14,978 nucleotides of DNA. Source: Lautropia sp. Lineage in GTDB: Bacteria > Pseudomonadota > Gammaproteobacteria > Burkholderiales > Burkholderiaceae_E. The stretch covers positions 1-14,978 of the forward strand of contig JACCRJ010000054.1 in assembly GCA_013813615.1 (NCBI GenBank), given 5' to 3'. The position numbers were made by a program, and so were the translations under genes. The notes below the pieces were generated by a model. That model had not been told where the DNA came from and searched no databases. It saw only the letters and a list, made by a program, of their open reading frames with translations. Numbering within the stretch: position 1 is the stretch's first letter; every line of letters starts with the position of its first letter. Below are positions 6,371 through 14,902 of the stretch, piece by piece.

Positions 6371-7744
6371 TTATGCCTCCTCGTCTGATGCCTTCGATTC
6401 CTCGGGATCCGGCGATCTGCTGCGTGACACCAGGTAGGCGGTCAGCAGCCCCAGCAGGATCGCCCATTCCAGCGAGATGGCGACGGTGGCGACGCCGGTC
6501 ACCGTCAGGATCGCCCGCTCGCCCCAGTCCGCGCGCCAGCTGCTGCCCCAGATGTGGCGGATACCGTCGAAGTCGATCAGCCGCCAGGCCACCACCAGCA
6601 GCAGCCCGGCGATCACCGGCAGGGCCAGAAAGCCGGCAAGCGGCTTGACCAGGGTCAGTATCGCCACCAGCCAGATCGCTGCAGAGGCGGCTGCGAGCGG
6701 CGTGCGTGCGCCGCTGGCGATGTTGACCCCCGAGCGGTTGAAGGAGCCGCTGGTGGGGTAGGCTGAAAAGAAGCTGCCGGCGATGTTGGCCAGTCCCTGG
6801 CCGATGAACTCCTGGTTGCCGTCGACACGCTCGCCGGCGCGCAGAGCCAGCGACTTGGCGATCGCCGATGCCTCGGTCAGCCCCAGCAGCGTCATCACCA
6901 GCGTCGCCGAGAACAGCGCCCGCATCGAGTCCACCGTCAGCGCCGGCACCTGGAATGCCGGCAGAGCACTCGGCAGAGGCGGCACCATCTGCACCACCGC
7001 CTGCGCTGGCCACATGGTCTGCAGGAGCCAGGCGGCGAACGAGCCGAGGATGACGCCGACCAGCATCGCCGGCACGCGCCGGTTCCACGGACCCCAGGCG
7101 ACGATGACGAGCAGGGTGAGGATCCCCAGTCCGACCGAGATCCAGTCGATGGCACGAGCCTGCTCGAGCAGCGCAAGCAAGGTCGACAGGATCGAAGCGC
7201 CGCGCGGCGCGCTGATACCGGTGAGCACCGGAATCTGCGAGTTGATGATCAGCAGCGCCACGCCAGCCGTGAAGCCGACCACCACGGAATGAGGCACCTT
7301 GTCGATCCAGCGCCCGAAGCGGATCAGCCCGAGCAGCAGCTGCAGCAGGCCGACCAGCAGGCAGAGCACCAGGACCAGGTCGACGTAGGCGCGGCTGAAG
7401 GGTTCCGCGAGCGGCGATATCAGGAAGGCGGTGGTCAATGAAATGGCATTGGCGGGCCCGGTCACCATCAAGCGGCTCGACCCGAACAGCGCGGCGACGA
7501 AGCACGGCACCATGGCGGCGTAGAGCCCGTACTGGATCGGCATACCGGCCAGCGTGGCATACGCGATCGCCTGGGGCAGCACCACCACCGCACCAGTCAG
7601 CCCGGCCATCAGGTCGGCCCTGATCGTCTGCGGATCACGCCACTGGCTGCGCCAGCGGAGGAAAGGAAGGAATCGGTTCAAGCGGTCGTGGATCGGTTCA
7701 GTCGGCCTGGCCCGCCAGTGCGCAGAAACGCGCCAGATCGACAT
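6371..7744 (-). CDS. SulP-family anion transporter lacking the STAS domain
   Basis: This inner-membrane SulP (SLC26-like) transporter probably carries sulfate, bicarbonate or another inorganic anion. The 457-residue product has 10 or more hydrophobic segments. Family signatures are RADLMAGLTGAVVVLPQAIAYA, GLYAAMVPCFVAALFGSS, VTGPANAISL, KVPHSVVVGFTAGVALLI and NQEFIGQGLANIAGSFFSAYPTSGSFNRSG. It ends soon after the last membrane segment (LEWAILLGLLTAYLV) with a charged tail DPEESKASDEEA; the cytoplasmic STAS domain normally present (total about 550-600 residues) is absent, and the 57 bases before uvrD cannot hold it. The start is uncertain: the ATG at 7744 overlaps the preceding gene by 47 bases; homology begins near residue 22, where a TTG (7681) is possible. 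No strong Shine-Dalgarno is visible at either. It is likely cotranscribed with the upstream dehydratase gene. Confidence 0.85.
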   Translation of the reverse strand: MSIWRVSAHWRARPTEPIHDRLNRFLPFLRWRSQWRDPQTIRADLMAGLTGAVVVLPQAIAYATLAGMPIQYGLYAAMVPCFVAALFGSSRLMVTGPANAISLTTAFLISPLAEPFSRAYVDLVLVLCLLVGLLQLLLGLIRFGRWIDKVPHSVVVGFTAGVALLIINSQIPVLTGISAPRGASILSTLLALLEQARAIDWISVGLGILTLLVIVAWGPWNRRVPAMLVGVILGSFAAWLLQTMWPAQAVVQMVPPLPSALPAFQVPALTVDSMRALFSATLVMTLLGLTEASAIAKSLALRAGERVDGNQEFIGQGLANIAGSFFSAYPTSGSFNRSGVNIASGARTPLAAASAAIWLVAILTLVKPLAGFLALPVIAGLLLVVAWRLIDFDGIRHIWGSSWRADWGERAILTVTGVATVAISLEWAILLGLLTAYLVSRSRSPDPEESKASDEEA

Positions 7745-8705
7745 TGCCGCCACTGACCAGCACGCCGACGCGGCGCCCCCGCATCGGCAATACCTGTTCG
7801 AGTGCGGCAGCGGCTGCGAGGCAACCGGTCGGCTCCACCAGCAGCTTCATGCGCGAGGCGAAGAACTTCATCGCCGCGACGAGCTGCCGGTCATCGACGG
7901 TGATGATCTCCCTCACCAGTCGCCTGATGATGTCGAAGGTGATCGCGCCGGGCGCGTTGGTCTGGGCTCCGTCCGCGATGGTGCGCGGCGTCTCTATCCT
8001 CACGATCTCGCCCCGGCTGACCGACTGCTGGACGTCGTTGCCGGCTGCCGGCTCGACGCCGATCACCGCGCAGGACGGCGAGAGCACGCTTGCTGCGAGG
8101 GCGCAGCCGGAGATCAGCCCGCCGCCGCCGACCGGCACCAGCAGGATGTCGAGCTCGCCCACCTCCTCGAACAGCTCCTTGGCGGCGGTCCCCTGCCCGG
8201 CGATCACGTCGCGGTGGTTGAACGGCGGGATCAGGGTCAGGCCCTGCTCCTCGGCGAGCTCGCGGCCCAGCGCCTCGCGATCCTGCGTGTACCGGTCATA
8301 GGTCACGATCCGCCCGCCGTAGCCACGGGTCGCCTCGACCTTCTGCGCCGGTGCGTCCAGCGGCATCAGGATCGTGGTCGGCACCGACAGCAGGTTGCCG
8401 GCCAGCGCAATCGCCTGGGCATGGTTGCCGGAGGAAAAGGCGACGACGCCGGCCCGCCTCTGCGGCGGCGCCAGTTGCGAAATCGCGTTGTAGGCGCCGC
8501 GGAACTTGAAGGCGCCGACGCGCTGCAGGTTCTCGCACTTGAAGAACAGGCTCGCGCCGAGCAGGCGGTCCGCCGTCGCCGACGTCACCACCGGCGTGCG
8601 ATGGGCGACCCCTGCCAGACGTGCTGCCGCACTTTCCGCATCGCGATAGGTCGGCATGGTGGCGTCGCGTGCCGCCGGGCCGGATCGGGGGGCTTGATGA
8701 TTCAC
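7698..8705 (-). CDS. PLP-dependent threonine/serine dehydratase-like enzyme
   Basis: Fold-type II PLP enzyme of the tryptophan-synthase-beta family, cytoplasmic, probably deaminating L-threonine or L-serine (or threo-3-hydroxyaspartate), or acting as a serine racemase; sequence alone does not separate these. Signatures are GAFKFRGAYNA with the Schiff-base lysine (residue 51 counted from MPTYRD), SSGNHAQAIA, the phosphate-binding VPVGGGGLISG, and SGGNVD near the C-terminus. No ACT regulatory domain follows, so it is not the biosynthetic IlvA type. The GTG at 8705 is chosen because AGGAG lies 5 bases upstream (335 residues). The ATG at 8657 (319 residues, MPTYRDAES) fits the family N-terminus better but has no ribosome site. 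It leads the minus-strand run with SulP, uvrD and the dioxygenase remnant, and is divergent from leuS. Confidence 0.85.
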   Translation of the reverse strand: MNHQAPRSGPAARDATMPTYRDAESAAARLAGVAHRTPVVTSATADRLLGASLFFKCENLQRVGAFKFRGAYNAISQLAPPQRRAGVVAFSSGNHAQAIALAGNLLSVPTTILMPLDAPAQKVEATRGYGGRIVTYDRYTQDREALGRELAEEQGLTLIPPFNHRDVIAGQGTAAKELFEEVGELDILLVPVGGGGLISGCALAASVLSPSCAVIGVEPAAGNDVQQSVSRGEIVRIETPRTIADGAQTNAPGAITFDIIRRLVREIITVDDRQLVAAMKFFASRMKLLVEPTGCLAAAAALEQVLPMRGRRVGVLVSGGNVDLARFCALAGQAD

Positions 8706-8723
8706 CGCGTCTCCTGATGGCAT

Positions 8724-8752
8724 ACGGCGGCGATTATGAGTTAAAACGCCGT
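8724..8752. promoter_or_regulatory. inverted repeat around a minus-strand -10-like box
   Basis: ACGGCG (8724-8729) and CGCCGT (8747-8752) flank 17 AT-rich bases. Inside is CATAAT on the minus strand (8738-8733), a 5-of-6 match to a -10, about 28 bases upstream of the GTG of the dehydratase gene. No convincing -35 is seen. This could be a promoter-operator overlap or chance; it sits in the 119-base divergent gap before leuS. Confidence 0.25.
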
Positions 8753-8794
8753 CTGCGCCGGCTGCCCGATCGGAGCGGACCGCGCGGAAAAGCA

Positions 8795-8800
8795 TAAAAT
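8795..8800 (+). promoter_or_regulatory. possible -10 box for leuS
   Basis: TAAAAT stands out in a GC-rich gap 25 bases before the leuS ATG and would give a leader of roughly 18 bases. The base composition is suggestive, but there is no TTGACA-like element 16-18 bases upstream, so this is a weak call. Confidence 0.3.
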
Positions 8801-8824
8801 CCCGGCTTTCGCGCGGAATCGAGA

Positions 8825-11491
8825 ATGGAAGAACGCTACAACCCCGGCCGGATCGAGAAGGATGCCCAGGAGTACTGGTCGAGCATCGATGCGTACCGTG
8901 CGGTGGAACACGACCCGCGCTTCCCCCAAGGCAAGTTCTACGCGTGCTCCATGCTGCCCTACCCGTCCGGCATCCTGCACATGGGGCACGTGCGCAACTA
9001 CACCATCAACGACGTGATGCACCGCTACCTGCGCATGAAGGGCTTCAACGTCCTGATGCCGATGGGATGGGATGCGTTCGGCCTGCCGGCGGAGAACGCG
9101 GCAATGAAGAACCGCGTCGCGCCGGCCCGATGGACGTACGACAACATCGCCTACATGAAGCGGCAGATGCAGCCCCTCGGCCTGGCGATCGACTGGTCGC
9201 GGGAGCTCGCCACCTGCACACCCGAATACTACAAGTGGAACCAGTGGCTGTTCCTCAAGATGCGTGAGCGCGGCGTGGCCTATCGCAAGTTCGGCACCGT
9301 CAACTGGGATCCGGTCGATCAGACGGTCCTCGCGAACGAGCAGGTCATCGACGGTCGCGGCTGGCGCTCCGGCGCGCCGGTGCAGAAGCGCGAGATCCCG
9401 ATGTACTACCTGCGCATCACCGACTACGCGCAGGAACTGCTGGACCAGGTCAATCAGCTGGAGGGCTGGCCGGAGCGGGTGCGCCTCATGCAGACCAACT
9501 GGATCGGTCGTTCCGAGGGCGTGCGTTTCGCCTTCGCGCACGATATCCGGGATGGCGCCGGGCAGTTGGTCGACGACGGCCGGATGCATGTCTTCACCAC
9601 CCGCGCCGACACCATCATGGGCGTGACCTTCGTGGCGGTGGCGCCGGAGCATCCGCTGGCAGCGGTGGCCGCCGCCGCGGATCCGGCGGTGGCGACCTTC
9701 GTGGAGAGGGCGAAAGCCGGCTCCGCCATGGAGGCCGACCTGGCGACGATGGATAAGGAGGGTATCCGAACCGCCCTTGCCGTCACCCATCCGCTGACCG
9801 GACAGCGCATACCCGTCTGGGTCGGCAACTACGTCCTCATGAGCTACGGTGACGGCGCGGTGATGGGCGTGCCGGGACATGATGAACGGGATTTCGCCTT
9901 CGCGCTCAAGTACGGCCTGCCGATCCGGCAGGTGGTGGCGGTGGCGGGGGAAACCTTCTCGGACCGGGAGTGGCAGCCCTGGTACGAGGAGAAGCAGCGC
10001 GGCGCCTGCGTCAACTCCGGCCGGTACGACCGGCTCTCCTCGAAGGCAGCGGCCGACGCGGTGGCCGCCGACCTGGTGCAGCTGGGCGTCGGCGAGAAGC
10101 GCGTCCAGTGGCGCCTGCGGGACTGGGGCATCTCCCGCCAGCGGTACTGGGGCACGCCGATTCCCATCATCCATTGCCCGGCGTGCGGCGAGGTTCCGGT
10201 GCCCTATGAAGCCCTTCCGGTGGTGCTGCCGGAGGACCTGGTGCCGGACGGCAGCGGCAATCCGCTCCTCAAGAGCGAGTCGTTCCTTGCCTGCGAGTGC
10301 CCGTCCTGCGGCAAGCCGGCGCGCCGCGAGACCGACACGATGGACACGTTCATCGACTCGGCCTGGTACTACATGCGCTATTGCTCGCCCGGCAGCCGGG
10401 AGGCGATGGTGGATACGCGCATCGGCTACTGGATGCCGATGGACCAGTACATCGGCGGCATCGAGCATGCGGTGCTGCATCTGCTCTACGCGCGCTTCTG
10501 GACCAAGGTGATGCGCGACCTCGGGCTGGTTGCGTTCGACGAGCCCTTCACCCGGCTGCTTTGCCAGGGAATGGTGCTCAACCACATCTACCAGCGCAAG
10601 AGCGCCAAGGGCGGCGTCGAATACTTCTGGCCGGAGGACGTGGAGAACCTTTACGGCGACGGCGGCCGGATCGCCGGGGCGCGCTTGAAATCCGACGCCT
10701 CGCTGGTGGATTACGCCGGCGTTGGCACCATGTCCAAGAGCAAGAACAACGGGGTCGACCCGCAGGCGCTCATCGACCGCTACGGCGCGGACACGGCGCG
10801 CCTGTTCGTGATGTTCGCGAGTCCGCCGGAACAGACGCTGGAATGGTCCGATTCCGGCGTTGAAGGCGCCAGCCGTTTCCTGCGGCGTCTCTGGTCCTTC
10901 TGCCACGGCCGGCAGCAGACGCTGCGCGAGGCGCCGGGCCGGCTGGACGCGAAAGCCGCCTCCGCGGCGATGCACGACCTGCGCTTCGAGATCCACACCG
11001 TGCTGCGCCAGTCCGCCTACGACTACGAGCGCAAGCAGTACAACACCGTCGTGTCGGGTGCGATGAAGATGCTCAACGCGCTCGACGCGGCTGCGCAGGC
11101 TGCGCCTGCCGGGGCCATGCCTGCCGCCGACGCCGCCGTGCTGCGGGAGTGCACGTCGGTCCTCGTGCGCAGCCTCTATCCGGTGGTGCCGCATATCGCC
11201 CATGCGTTGTGGCAGGACCTGGAGTTGGGCCGGTCCGCCGCCGGCGCTGTCGACATCATCGACGCGACCTGGCCGGAAGTGGACGAAAGCGCACTGGTCC
11301 GCGACACGCAGGTACTGGTGCTGCAGGTCAACGGCAAGGTCCGCGGCTCGCTGCAACTGCCGGCGGATGCGGACCGCGCCCACATCGAGCAGTTCGCCGC
11401 TGCCGCGCCGGAGGTGCTTCGCCTGGCCGCGGGACGTTTGCCCAAGCGCATCGTCATCGTTCCCGGCCGGCTGGTCAACGTGGTGGTCTGA
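8825..11491 (+). CDS. leuS: leucyl-tRNA synthetase
   Basis: Class I aminoacyl-tRNA synthetase charging tRNA-Leu; 888 residues, close to the usual 860-880. The HIGH motif appears as HMGH (52-55) in [17 protein letters not shown]. The CP1 editing domain shows [12 protein letters not shown] and [10 protein letters not shown] with the conserved editing aspartate (D353). A Cys-rich zinc-type module has HCPACG and CECPSCG. Then come [16 protein letters not shown], the anticodon-binding helices, and the C-terminal domain ending VNGKVRGSL...[14 protein letters not shown]. The KMSKS loop reads [15 protein letters not shown]: the first Lys is Thr635, while the catalytic second Lys is kept. The ATG at 8825 matches the family start; its Shine-Dalgarno is weak. 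The lptE gene follows after 2 bases. Confidence 0.97.
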   Translation: MEERYNPGRIEKDAQEYWSSIDAYRAVEHDPRFPQGKFYACSMLPYPSGILHMGHVRNYTINDVMHRYLRMKGFNVLMPMGWDAFGLPAENAAMKNRVAPARWTYDNIAYMKRQMQPLGLAIDWSRELATCTPEYYKWNQWLFLKMRERGVAYRKFGTVNWDPVDQTVLANEQVIDGRGWRSGAPVQKREIPMYYLRITDYAQELLDQVNQLEGWPERVRLMQTNWIGRSEGVRFAFAHDIRDGAGQLVDDGRMHVFTTRADTIMGVTFVAVAPEHPLAAVAAAADPAVATFVERAKAGSAMEADLATMDKEGIRTALAVTHPLTGQRIPVWVGNYVLMSYGDGAVMGVPGHDERDFAFALKYGLPIRQVVAVAGETFSDREWQPWYEEKQRGACVNSGRYDRLSSKAAADAVAADLVQLGVGEKRVQWRLRDWGISRQRYWGTPIPIIHCPACGEVPVPYEALPVVLPEDLVPDGSGNPLLKSESFLACECPSCGKPARRETDTMDTFIDSAWYYMRYCSPGSREAMVDTRIGYWMPMDQYIGGIEHAVLHLLYARFWTKVMRDLGLVAFDEPFTRLLCQGMVLNHIYQRKSAKGGVEYFWPEDVENLYGDGGRIAGARLKSDASLVDYAGVGTMSKSKNNGVDPQALIDRYGADTARLFVMFASPPEQTLEWSDSGVEGASRFLRRLWSFCHGRQQTLREAPGRLDAKAASAAMHDLRFEIHTVLRQSAYDYERKQYNTVVSGAMKMLNALDAAAQAAPAGAMPAADAAVLRECTSVLVRSLYPVVPHIAHALWQDLELGRSAAGAVDIIDATWPEVDESALVRDTQVLVLQVNGKVRGSLQLPADADRAHIEQFAAAAPEVLRLAAGRLPKRIVIVPGRLVNVVV

Positions 11492-11493
11492 GC

Positions 11494-12018
11494 ATGAAGC
11501 CGACTGCACCCGGCGCCGCCCGCAGGTCCCTGGTCGCACTGGCGGCCGCCGCTGCCTTGACCGCCGGCCTCGCGGGCTGCGGTTTTCACCTGCGCAGCAA
11601 CCGGGACCTGCGCTTCTCCACCCTGTACTCGGGCTTCTCGCGCACTTCGGCCGTCGGGGAGGAGTTCCGTCGCGAACTCGTTCGGACCACTTCCACCAAG
11701 CTGGTGGGGCAACCGGACCAGGCCCAGGTCGTTCTGCAGGTCCTCGGCGAGAGCCGGGAGCGCGACATCGTCGCCTATTCGGCAGTCGGCCGGCCGCGGG
11801 AGTACGAACTGCGCCTGAGGCTGCAGTTCCGCGCCACCGACGGCGGCGATCGCGAATTCATCCCGCCGAGCGAGATCATCCTGCGCCGCGACATCAGCGC
11901 CGCCGACAACCAGTTGACAGCGCGCGTCGACGAGGAGGCGCTCCTGTACCGGGACATGCAGAAGGACATGGTGCAGCAGTTGCTGCGCCGGCTCGCGACC
12001 ATCAGGATGACGCCTTGA
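11494..12018 (+). CDS. lptE: LPS-assembly lipoprotein LptE
   Basis: Outer-membrane lipoprotein that plugs the LptD barrel and helps insert lipopolysaccharide into the outer leaflet; 174 residues. The signal peptide (RR then an Ala/Leu-rich core) ends in lipobox LAGC with Cys at residue 29, immediately followed by the family hallmark GFHLR. The rest matches the LptE pattern: TLYSGFSR-type first strand, a VVLQVLGESRERDIVAYS strand pair, the EYELRLRLQF strand and a C-terminal helix DMQKDMVQQLLRRL. The leuS-lptE-holA order is the standard one in Beta- and Gammaproteobacteria. The ATG lies 2 bases after the leuS stop, so translation is probably coupled. Confidence 0.93.
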   Translation: MKPTAPGAARRSLVALAAAAALTAGLAGCGFHLRSNRDLRFSTLYSGFSRTSAVGEEFRRELVRTTSTKLVGQPDQAQVVLQVLGESRERDIVAYSAVGRPREYELRLRLQFRATDGGDREFIPPSEIILRRDISAADNQLTARVDEEALLYRDMQKDMVQQLLRRLATIRMTP

Positions 12019-12043
12019 AGCAAGCGCCGGGCGCACGACCGTC

Positions 12044-13111
12044 ATGAGCCGCATCAGCACCGTCGAGCAGCTGTCCAGATCGCTGGCGAAGGGGCTGCCC
12101 CCGATCACCTGGATCAGCGGCGACGAGCCGCTGCTCGTGCTGGAGGCGGCCGACAGCCTGCGCTCCCGTGCCAGGGCGTCGGGTTTCGGCGAACGTCAGG
12201 TGCTGGAAGTCGGCGCGCATTTCGATACGTCGCTGTTGCTCGAGCAGACCCGGTCGCTGTCGCTCTTCTCCGAGCGCAAGCTGGTCGACGTGAGGCTGGC
12301 GGGCAAGCCGACCAAAGATCTCGGCGAGGCGCTGCACAAGGCCGCCGGTCTGCTCGGCGACGATTGCCGCGTCCTGCTGACCAGTGCAAGACTGGAGCGC
12401 ACCACCCTGAACACCGCCTGGTTCAACGCGCTGGCATCGGCGGTCCTGCTGCTGGAGTTGCCGAAAGTAGAGCGCGATCGGCTGCCGGAGTGGCTGGCCG
12501 GACGTCTTTCAAGCCAGGGCCAGCGGGGGAGCCGCCAGATCCTGGCGCTGATCGCCGATCGCACCGAAGGCAACCTGCTTGCGGCCCACCAGGAGCTGCA
12601 GCGCTTGGCCCTCCTGCTGCCGCCGGGAGATCTGGATCTCGCGCAGGTGGAGACGATCGTCCTCGATTCCGCGCGCTACGACATCTTCGGACTGATCGAC
12701 ACGGCGCTGCTCGGCCAGACCGCGCGCGCGCTGCGGATGGTGGATGCGCTGCGCGCCGAAGACGCGGCCCTGCCGCTGCTCACCTGGGGGCTTGCCGACT
12801 GCCTGCGGCGCCTGCTCAAGGTGCGCCAGACCCTCGACGGCGGCCAGCCGATCCAGTCGGCCCTGCGCAGCGCCGCCGTCTTCGGCAAGCGGGAAACCTG
12901 CTTCCGGCAGGCGATCGGCCGCCTCGACGGTGGCGGACTGCTCCGGCTGCTGCGGGAGACGGCACATCTCGATAGAATGGCCAAGGGCGTGGGAGGGCTC
13001 GCTGGCACCGGCGCGCCGGCCGCTTTCGGCGGCAGCGATCCCGACAGCCAGTGGGCAGCGGTGGAGCGGATCGTCATCGGGCTCTGCGGCATGGCCCGCC
13101 TCGCCGCCTGA
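12044..13111 (+). CDS. holA: DNA polymerase III subunit delta
   Basis: Clamp-loader delta subunit (355 residues) that opens the beta sliding clamp as part of the gamma/tau complex. The N-terminal AAA+-like domain shows ITWISGDEPLLVLEAAD, followed by the clamp-contacting SLFSERKLVDVRL stretch. The middle region carries LLLELPKVERDRLPEWLAGRL and ADRTEGNLLAAHQELQRLALL, both typical of HolA. The C-terminal collar domain includes DSARYDIFGLIDTALLG and ends with a WAAVERIV helix. There is no functional Walker A, as expected for delta. The gene starts 25 bases after lptE; the Shine-Dalgarno is weak. A 27-base gap with AGGGAT leads to proA. Confidence 0.93.
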   Translation: MSRISTVEQLSRSLAKGLPPITWISGDEPLLVLEAADSLRSRARASGFGERQVLEVGAHFDTSLLLEQTRSLSLFSERKLVDVRLAGKPTKDLGEALHKAAGLLGDDCRVLLTSARLERTTLNTAWFNALASAVLLLELPKVERDRLPEWLAGRLSSQGQRGSRQILALIADRTEGNLLAAHQELQRLALLLPPGDLDLAQVETIVLDSARYDIFGLIDTALLGQTARALRMVDALRAEDAALPLLTWGLADCLRRLLKVRQTLDGGQPIQSALRSAAVFGKRETCFRQAIGRLDGGGLLRLLRETAHLDRMAKGVGGLAGTGAPAAFGGSDPDSQWAAVERIVIGLCGMARLAA

Positions 13112-13138
13112 AGCCGCGCCGGCAGCACCAGGGATAGC

Positions 13139-14416
13139 ATGAACACCATCGACACCGCCGTCTACATGGCCGACCTCGGCTTCCGCGCCCGCGCCGCCAG
13201 CCGCGAGACCGCGCGCGCCGGCACGGCGGCCAAGGACGGGGCACTGCGCGCCATTGCGCGGCGCCTGCGCCAGCAGGCTGACGCGCTGGTGGAGACGAAC
13301 CAGTTGGATCTCGACGCCGCCCGCAAGGCCGGCAACGATGGTGCTTTCGTCGACCGGCTTGCCCTCACCCGCAGCACCGTCGAGCAGATGGCGGCCGGTC
13401 TCGAGCAGATCGCGCAGCTGCCGGACCTGATCGGCGAGATCAGCGAGCTTCGCCAGCGTCCCAGCGGCATTCAGGTAGGACGGATGCGGGTGCCGCTCGG
13501 CGTCATCGGCATCATCTACGAATCGCGGCCGAACGTGACCGTGGACGCAGCCGGCCTCTGCATCAAGTCCGGCAACGCCACCATCCTGCGCGGCGGCTCG
13601 GAAGCCATCCAAAGCAATCGCGCGCTGGCGGAACTGATCCGGCAGGGACTCGAAGAAGCAGGCCTGCCGGCAGACGCGGTGCAGCTGGTGGCCACGACCG
13701 ACCGGGCCGTGGTCGGCAGCCTGATCACCAGCCCGCAGTGGGTGGATGTCGTCATCCCGCGCGGCGGCAAGTCGCTGATCGAGCGGATCGCCACACAGGC
13801 GCCGGTACCGGTGATCAAGCACCTGGATGGCATCTGCCACGTCTTCATCGACGAGTCGGCGAACACCAGGATGGCCATCGAGGTGGCCGACAACGCGAAG
13901 ACCCAGCGCTACTCGCCCTGCAACGCCATGGAGACGCTGCTGGTGGCAACAGCCGCGGCACCTCGCGTGCTGCCTGAGCTCTGCCGGATCTACCAGCAGA
14001 AATCCGTGGAACTGCGCGGCGACGAAGCCACCTGCAGCCTCCTCACGCAGCATGGCATCGCCTGCAAGCCGGCGTCGGACGAGGACTGGCGCACGGAGTA
14101 CCTCGCGCCGATCCTGTCGATCCGGATCCTCGGCGGCATCGACGAGGCGATCGCGCACATCAACGAGTACGGCTCGAATCACACCGACGCCATCGTCACC
14201 AGCGATCATGCCCATGCGATGCGTTTCCTGCGCGAGGTGGATTCCGCGTCGGTGCTCGTCAACGCGTCGACGCGCTTCGCAGACGGCTTCGAGTTCGGGC
14301 TCGGCGCGGAAATCGGCATCTCCACGGACAAACTGCATGCGCGCGGTCCGGTCGGCCTCGAAGGCCTCACGTCGCAGAAGTTCGTGGTGCTGGGCAGCGG
14401 TCAGATCAGGACCTGA
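13139..14416 (+). CDS. proA: glutamate-5-semialdehyde dehydrogenase (gamma-glutamyl phosphate reductase)
   Basis: Cytoplasmic NADPH-dependent enzyme that reduces gamma-glutamyl phosphate to glutamate-5-semialdehyde, the second step of proline synthesis; 425 residues, normal length. Aldehyde-dehydrogenase-fold signatures include [41 protein letters not shown] (nucleotide-binding half), [25 protein letters not shown], and [15 protein letters not shown] with catalytic Cys261. The C-terminal [25 protein letters not shown] block is intact. The ATG at 13139 is preceded by AGGGAT about 4 bases upstream. Its stop overlaps the next gene's ATG by one base, so the downstream membrane protein is likely cotranslated. 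A leuS-lptE-holA-proA run is common in Betaproteobacteria. Confidence 0.96.
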   Translation: MNTIDTAVYMADLGFRARAASRETARAGTAAKDGALRAIARRLRQQADALVETNQLDLDAARKAGNDGAFVDRLALTRSTVEQMAAGLEQIAQLPDLIGEISELRQRPSGIQVGRMRVPLGVIGIIYESRPNVTVDAAGLCIKSGNATILRGGSEAIQSNRALAELIRQGLEEAGLPADAVQLVATTDRAVVGSLITSPQWVDVVIPRGGKSLIERIATQAPVPVIKHLDGICHVFIDESANTRMAIEVADNAKTQRYSPCNAMETLLVATAAAPRVLPELCRIYQQKSVELRGDEATCSLLTQHGIACKPASDEDWRTEYLAPILSIRILGGIDEAIAHINEYGSNHTDAIVTSDHAHAMRFLREVDSASVLVNASTRFADGFEFGLGAEIGISTDKLHARGPVGLEGLTSQKFVVLGSGQIRT

Positions 14417-14850
14417 TGAGTTATCTCTGGATCAAGACGGCGCACATCGTCTTCGTCACCAGCTGGTTCGCCGGCCTCTTCTACCTCCCGCGGATCTTCG
14501 TGAACCTGGCCATGGTCTCGCCTGGATCGACCGCCGAGAAAGCGCGGCTCATGCTGATGGCGGGCAAGCTCTACCGGTTCATGCTGCCGCTGGCGCTGCT
14601 GGCGCTGGCCAGCGGCGTCTGGATGTGGCTCGGCTACGGCGTGGGACGCGGCCCGGACAGCGGCTGGATGCATGGGAAACTCGGCATCGTCCTGCTGCTG
14701 GTGGGTTATCACCATGCCTGCGGGCGACTGCTGCGCGGCTTCGAGGGCGACCGCAACCGCCGCAGTCACCGCTGGTACCGGGTGTTCAACGAGGTACCCG
14801 TATTGCTGCTGGTGGCTGCGGTGACGCTGGTCGTCGTCAAGCCCTTCTGA
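14416..14850 (+). CDS. HemJ/CopD-like integral membrane protein (UPF0093)
   Basis: A 144-residue membrane protein with about four transmembrane helices. The start LWIKTAHIVFVTSWFAGLFYLPRIFV (split across residues 4-29) matches the HemJ/UPF0093 family, with the conserved histidine at residue 10 and the FYLPR arginine at 26. A second signature is WMHGKLGIVLLL followed by YHH (K88). The C-terminal WYRVFNEVPVLLLV is also typical. HemJ converts protoporphyrinogen IX to protoporphyrin IX in haem synthesis, but several family members lie outside haem operons and their roles are not established. There is no haem gene here, so I withhold hemJ as a symbol. AGGA lies 5 bases before the ATG, which overlaps the proA stop. 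Confidence 0.82.
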   Translation: MSYLWIKTAHIVFVTSWFAGLFYLPRIFVNLAMVSPGSTAEKARLMLMAGKLYRFMLPLALLALASGVWMWLGYGVGRGPDSGWMHGKLGIVLLLVGYHHACGRLLRGFEGDRNRRSHRWYRVFNEVPVLLLVAAVTLVVVKPF

Positions 14851-14881
14851 CGCGCTCCGGCTCACCGGCGGCGGGCGCGTC
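14849..14881 (+). terminator. two-level hairpin after the HemJ-like gene
   Basis: GACGCGC (14849-14855) pairs perfectly with GCGCGTC (14875-14881). Inside, CCGG (14857-14860) can pair with CCGG (14865-14868) across a 4-base loop. The hairpin begins inside the stop codon of the HemJ-like gene and is followed by only a short CTCTT-like tail (ending TCTT), so an efficient Rho-independent terminator is uncertain. It may instead protect or attenuate the transcript before the next gene, which starts 21 bases later. Confidence 0.35.
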
Positions 14882-14902
14882 TCTTCGACAAGGGAACGGA
14901 TC

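Noticed and set aside
8741..11539. Very long open frame on the minus strand opposite leuS, with similar long frames opposite uvrD (4460-6334) and opposite holA/proA (12509-14338)
   Set aside because: These are GC-rich antisense shadows: composition is Arg/His/Ala-rich with no recognisable domain, while the opposite strand encodes unmistakable conserved proteins.
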